A DNA stretch of 64,000 nt, from contig OX419346.1 of assembly GCA_948470475.1 (NCBI GenBank), positions 2,771,231 to 2,835,230 of the forward strand, given 5' to 3'. Of the stretch, positions 60,556-64,000 are shown piece after piece. The stretch's first letter is position 1; every line of letters starts with the position of its first letter. Origin of the DNA: Galaxea fascicularis. Lineage: Eukaryota; Cnidaria; Anthozoa; Scleractinia; Euphylliidae. The position numbers and the translations under genes were made by a program. Below the pieces are notes generated by a model. That model saw only the letters and a program-made list of their open reading frames with translations. It was not told the DNA's origin and did not search any database.

Positions 60556-63500
60556 TTTGCTGAAATCTTGCACACAGCTCAAATAAGAAGAGAAATAATG
60601 TTTTGGGAGTTTTTAGAAGCATTTCAACATCATTTCTAGACTCCTCTTTGAACTAGGCACACTTTCAGCCAAATTCCAAATTTGACCCAAAACTGGCCAA
60701 AAGCATCGGTTATCCCCTTTGGGTTTTGGTCAATATTTCAACTTTGCTGAAATCTTGCACACAGCTCAAATAAGAAGAGAAATAATGTTTTGGGAGTTTT
60801 TAGAAGCATTTCAACATCATTTCTAGATTCCTCTTTGAACTAGGCACACTTTCAGCCAAATTCCAAATTTGACCCAAAACTGGCCAAAAGCATGGGTTAA
60901 CCCCTTTGGGTTTTGGTCAAAATTTCAACTTTGCTGAAATCTTGCACACAGCTCAAATAAGAAGAGAAATAATGTTTTGGGAGTTTTTAGAAGCATTTCA
61001 ACATCATTTCTAGACTCCTCTTTGAACTAGGCACACTTTCAGCCAAATTCCAAATTGGACCCAAAACTGGCCAAAAGCATGGGTTAACCCCTTTGGGTTT
61101 TGGTCAAAATTTCAACTTTGCTGAAATCTTGCACACAGCTCAAATAAGAAGAGAAATAATATTTTGGGAGTTTTTAGAAGCATTTCAACATCATTTCTAG
61201 ACTCCTCTTTGAACTAGGCAAACTTTCAGCCAAATTCCAAATTTGACCCAAAACTGGCCAAAAGCATGGGTTAACCCCTTTGGGTTTTGGTCAAAATTTC
61301 AACTTTGCTGAAATCTTGCACACAGCTCAAATAAGAAGAGAAATAATGTTTTGGGAGTTTTTAGAAGCATTTCAACATCATTTCTAGACTCCTCTTTGAA
61401 CTAGGCAAACTTTCAGCCAAATTCCAAATTTGACCCAAAACTGGCCAAAAGCATGGGTTAACCCCTTTGGGTTTTGGTCAAAATTTCAACTTTGCTGAAA
61501 TCTTGCACACAGCTCAAATAAGAAGAGAAATAATGTTTTGGGAGTTTTTAGAAGCATTTCAACATCATTTCTAGACTCCTCTTTGAACTAGGCACACTTT
61601 CAGCCAAATTCCAAATTTGACCCAAAACTGGCCAAAAGCATGGGTTAACCCCTTTGGGTTTTGGTCAAAATTTCAACTTTGCTGAAATCTTGCACACAGC
61701 TCAAATAAGAAGAGAAATAATGTTTTGGGAGTTTTTAGAAGCATTTCAACATCATTTCTAGACTCCTCTTTGAACTAGGCAAACTTTCAGCCAAATTCCA
61801 AATTTGACCCAAAACTGGCCAAAAGCATGGGTTAACCCCTTTGGGTTTTGGTCAAAATTTCAACTTTGCTGAAATCTTGCACACAGCTCAAATAAGAAGA
61901 GAAATAATGTTTTGGGAGTTTTTAGAAGCATTTCAACATCATTTCTAGATTCCTCTTTGAACTAGGCACACTTTCAGCCAAATTCCAAATTTGACCCAAA
62001 ACTGGCCAAAAGCATGGGTTAACCCCTTTGGGTTTTGGTCAAAATTTCAACTTTGCTGAAATCTTGCACACAGCTCAAATAAGAAGAGAAATAATGTTTT
62101 GGGAGTTTTTAGAAGCATTTCAACATCATTTCTAGACTCCTCTTTGAACTAGGCACACTTTCAGCCAAATTCCAAATTTGACCCAAAACTGGCCAAAAGC
62201 ATGAGTTAACCCCTTTGGGTTTTGGTCAAAATTTCAACTTTGCTGAAATCTTGCACACAGCTCAAATAAGAAGAGAAATAATGTTTTGGGAGTTTTTAGA
62301 AGCATTTCAACATCATTTCTAGATTCCTCTTTGAACTAGGCACACTTTCAGCCAAATTCCAAATTTGACCCAAAACTGGCCAAAAGCATGGGTTAACCCC
62401 TTTGGGTTTTGGTCAAAATTTCAACTTTGCTGAAATCTTGCACACAGCTCAAATAAGAAGAGAAATAATGTTTTGGGAGTTTTTAGAAGCATTTCAACAT
62501 CATTTCTAGACTCCTCTTTGAACTAGGCACACTTTCAGCCAAATTCCAAATTGGACCCAAAACTGGCCAAAAGCATGGGTTAACCCCTTTGGGTTTTGGT
62601 CAAAATTTCAACTTTGCTGAAATCTTGCACACAGCTCAAATAAGAAGAGAAATAATATTTTGGGAGTTTTTAGAAGCATTTCAACATCATTTCTAGACTC
62701 CTCTTTGAACTAGGCAAACTTTCAGCCAAATTCCAAATTTGACCCAAAACTGGCCAAAAGCATGGGTTAACCCCTTTGGGTTTTGGTCAAAATTTTAACT
62801 TTGCTGAAATCTTGCACACAGCTCAAATAAGAAGAGAAATAATGTTTTGGGAGTTTTTAGAAGCATTTCAACATCATTTCTAGACTCCTCTTTGAACTAG
62901 GCAAACTTTCAGCCAAATTCCAAATTTGACCCAAAACTGGCCAAAAGCATGGGTTAACCCCTTTGGGTTTTGGTCAAAATTTCAACTTTGCTGAAATCTT
63001 GCACACAGCTCAAATAAGAAGAGAAATAATGTTTTGGGAGTTTTTAGAAGCATTTCAACATCATTTCTAGACTCCTCTTTGAACTAGGCACACTTTCAGC
63101 TAAATTCCAAATTTGACCCAAAACTGGCCAAAAGCATGGGTTAACCCCTTTGGGTTTTGGTCAAAATTTCAACTTTGCTGAAATCTTGCACACAGCTCAA
63201 ATAAGAAGAGAAATAATGTTTTGGGAGTTTTTAGAAGCATTTCAACATCATTTCTAGACTCCTCTTTGAACTAGGCAAACTTTCAGCCAAATTCCAAATT
63301 TGACCCAAAACTGGCCAAAAGCATGGGTTAACCCCTTTGGGTTTTGGTCAAAATTTCAACTTTGCTGAAATCTTGCACACAGCTCAAATAAGAAGAGAAA
63401 TAATCTTTTGGGAGTTTTTAGAAGCATTTCAACATCATTTCTAGACTCCTCTTTGAACTAGGCAAACTTTCAGCCAAATTCCAAATTTGACCCAAAACTG

Positions 63501-63734
63501 GCCAAAAGCATGGGTTAACCCCTTTGGGTTTTGGTCAAAATTTTAACTTTGCTGAAATCTTGCACACAGCTCAAATAAGAAGAGAAATAATGTTTTGGGA
63601 GTTTTTAGAAGCATTTCAACATCATTTCTAGACTCCTCTTTGAACTAGGCACACTTTCAGCCAAATTCCAAATTTGACCCAAAACTGGCCAAAAGCATGG
63701 GTTAACCCCTTTGGGTTTTGGTCAAAATTTCAAC
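60556..63734. repeat. Domain M, variable HOR unit 9 (17 monomers, M325-M341)
   Basis: The unit is 3179 bp and probably composite. M325-M331 open normally; then M332 (C86T), M333 (CACAC with GCATGAGTT) and M334 (C86T) lead into a second opening T128G, G45A, CAAAC, CACAC/CAGCTAAATT, CAAAC, G45C, CACAC. M333 sits where a marker monomer is expected but lacks its three substitutions, so this may be an 8-monomer plus a 9-monomer unit. Confidence 0.85.
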
Positions 63735-64000
63735 TTTGCTGAAATCTTGCACACAGCTCAAATAAGAAGAGAAATAATGTTTTGGGAGTTTTTAGAAGCA
63801 TTTCAACATCATTTCTAGACTCCTCTTTGAACTAGGCACACTTTCAGCCAAATTCCAAATTTGACCCAAAACTGGCCAAAAGCATCGGTTATCCCCTTTG
63901 GGTTTTGGTCAATATTTCAACTTTGCTGAAATCTTGCACACAGCTCAAATAAGAAGAGAAATAATGTTTTGGGAGTTTTTAGAAGCATTTCAACATCATT
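63735..64000. repeat. Domain M, start of unit 10, cut by the window end
   Basis: M342 (63735-63921) is a complete marker monomer with CATCGGTTATCC and GTCAATATTT. M343 begins at 63922 and is truncated after p79, before its diagnostic C86T position. The array continues beyond the window. Confidence 0.95.

Larger units (their letters stand above)
1..64000. repeat. 187-bp satellite DNA array, head-to-tail, about 342.4 copies
   Basis: The window consists entirely of one tandem repeat. Starting each unit at TTTGCTGAAA gives boundaries at 1, 188, 374, 561, 746, 933, 1120 and so on to 63922. That is 342 complete monomers plus 79 bp. All are in the same orientation, and neighbours differ by only a few substitutions. 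Most units are exactly 187 bp; 21 units, all before 35498, differ in length. The consensus is about 37% G+C and has no CpG. No foreign sequence interrupts the array and neither edge is inside the window. Long arrays of nucleosome-sized monomers are typical of eukaryotic centromeric, pericentromeric or other heterochromatic DNA; that role here is inferred, not seen. The satellite family was not recognised. Confidence 0.99.

Noticed and set aside
1..64000. Open reading frames recurring along the array
   Set aside because: The monomer is not a multiple of three and carries stops, so frames restart in register with the repeat. No start context, codon bias or protein motif was seen on either strand.
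1..64000. CRISPR array
   Set aside because: The repeats abut directly with no unique spacers, the unit is far too long, and there are no cas genes.
1..64000. Transposable element or LTR insertion
   Set aside because: All length changes are short (at most 23 bp gained, 15 bp lost) and explained by local repeats. No terminal repeats, poly(A) tails or target-site duplications were seen.
1..64000. Inverted or mirror-arranged monomers
   Set aside because: Every monomer boundary reads in the same direction; no switch of orientation was found.
1..64000. Assembly artefact creating the identical blocks
   Set aside because: It cannot be excluded without reads, but duplicated blocks differ at scattered sites (for example M91 against M105, M146 against M162), which argues against simple duplication by the assembler.
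1..64000. Assignment to a named satellite family or species
   Set aside because: The monomer did not match any satellite I can recall with confidence. A similarity search against repeat libraries would decide; I give no name.

Overview
The whole 64-kb window is one uninterrupted, head-to-tail satellite DNA array. The unit is 187 bp. I phased it so that each monomer starts at TTTGCTGAAA, which puts the first monomer at position 1. The window then holds 342 complete monomers (M1-M342) and 79 bp of M343. All are on the same strand, with no inversion, transposon insertion, unique spacer or gene. The consensus is about 37% G+C (69 of 187 by hand count) and contains no CpG. M3 (374-560) matches the consensus and is used as the reference for monomer coordinates (p1-p187). 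Arrays of this size with a near-nucleosomal unit are typical of eukaryotic centromeric or other constitutive heterochromatin. I do not recognise the family and cannot name a species; plant and animal are both possible. Neither array edge is in the window, and centromere function cannot be read from sequence.

There are no protein-coding genes. Because 187 = 3x62+1, any reading frame passes through all three registers of the monomer within 561 bp and meets stops, so open frames here are repeat artefacts.

Layout, from shared marker substitutions: (A) 1-1119, irregular lead-in. (B) 1120-9332, a 9-monomer higher-order repeat (HOR) present four times, with inserts of one and seven monomers. (C) 9333-12135, mixed. 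(D) 12136-16062, mixed monomers rich in CpG-bearing variants. (E) 16063-20759, a 14-monomer block followed by 11 monomers of a second copy. (F) 20760-23190, heterogeneous. (G) 23191-25806, a 7-monomer HOR twice. (H) 25620-30638, an 11-monomer block duplicated at a 16-monomer offset, with a chimeric monomer at the join. (I) 30639-36245, one 12-monomer unit and two 9-monomer units. (J) 36246-42042, nearly uniform monomers. (K) 42043-46717, short 3- and 4-monomer duplications. (L) 46718-48400, a 6-monomer HOR. (M) 48401-64000, variable-length HOR units (about 4 to 17 monomers) that begin with the same marker monomer.

Two contrasts stand out. First, 21 of the first 190 monomers carry net length changes, while the next 152 (35498-63921) are all exactly 187 bp. 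Second, CpG-bearing variants are frequent to about 38 kb and rare afterwards, apart from the marker monomer of domain M. Together they suggest that the right half was homogenised more recently. The monomer also holds a large imperfect dyad around GGGTTAACCC and a second hairpin across the monomer junction, the kind of non-B-DNA potential reported for centromeric satellites. I found no gene-encoded system; the interest lies in the array's architecture and its record of unequal exchange.
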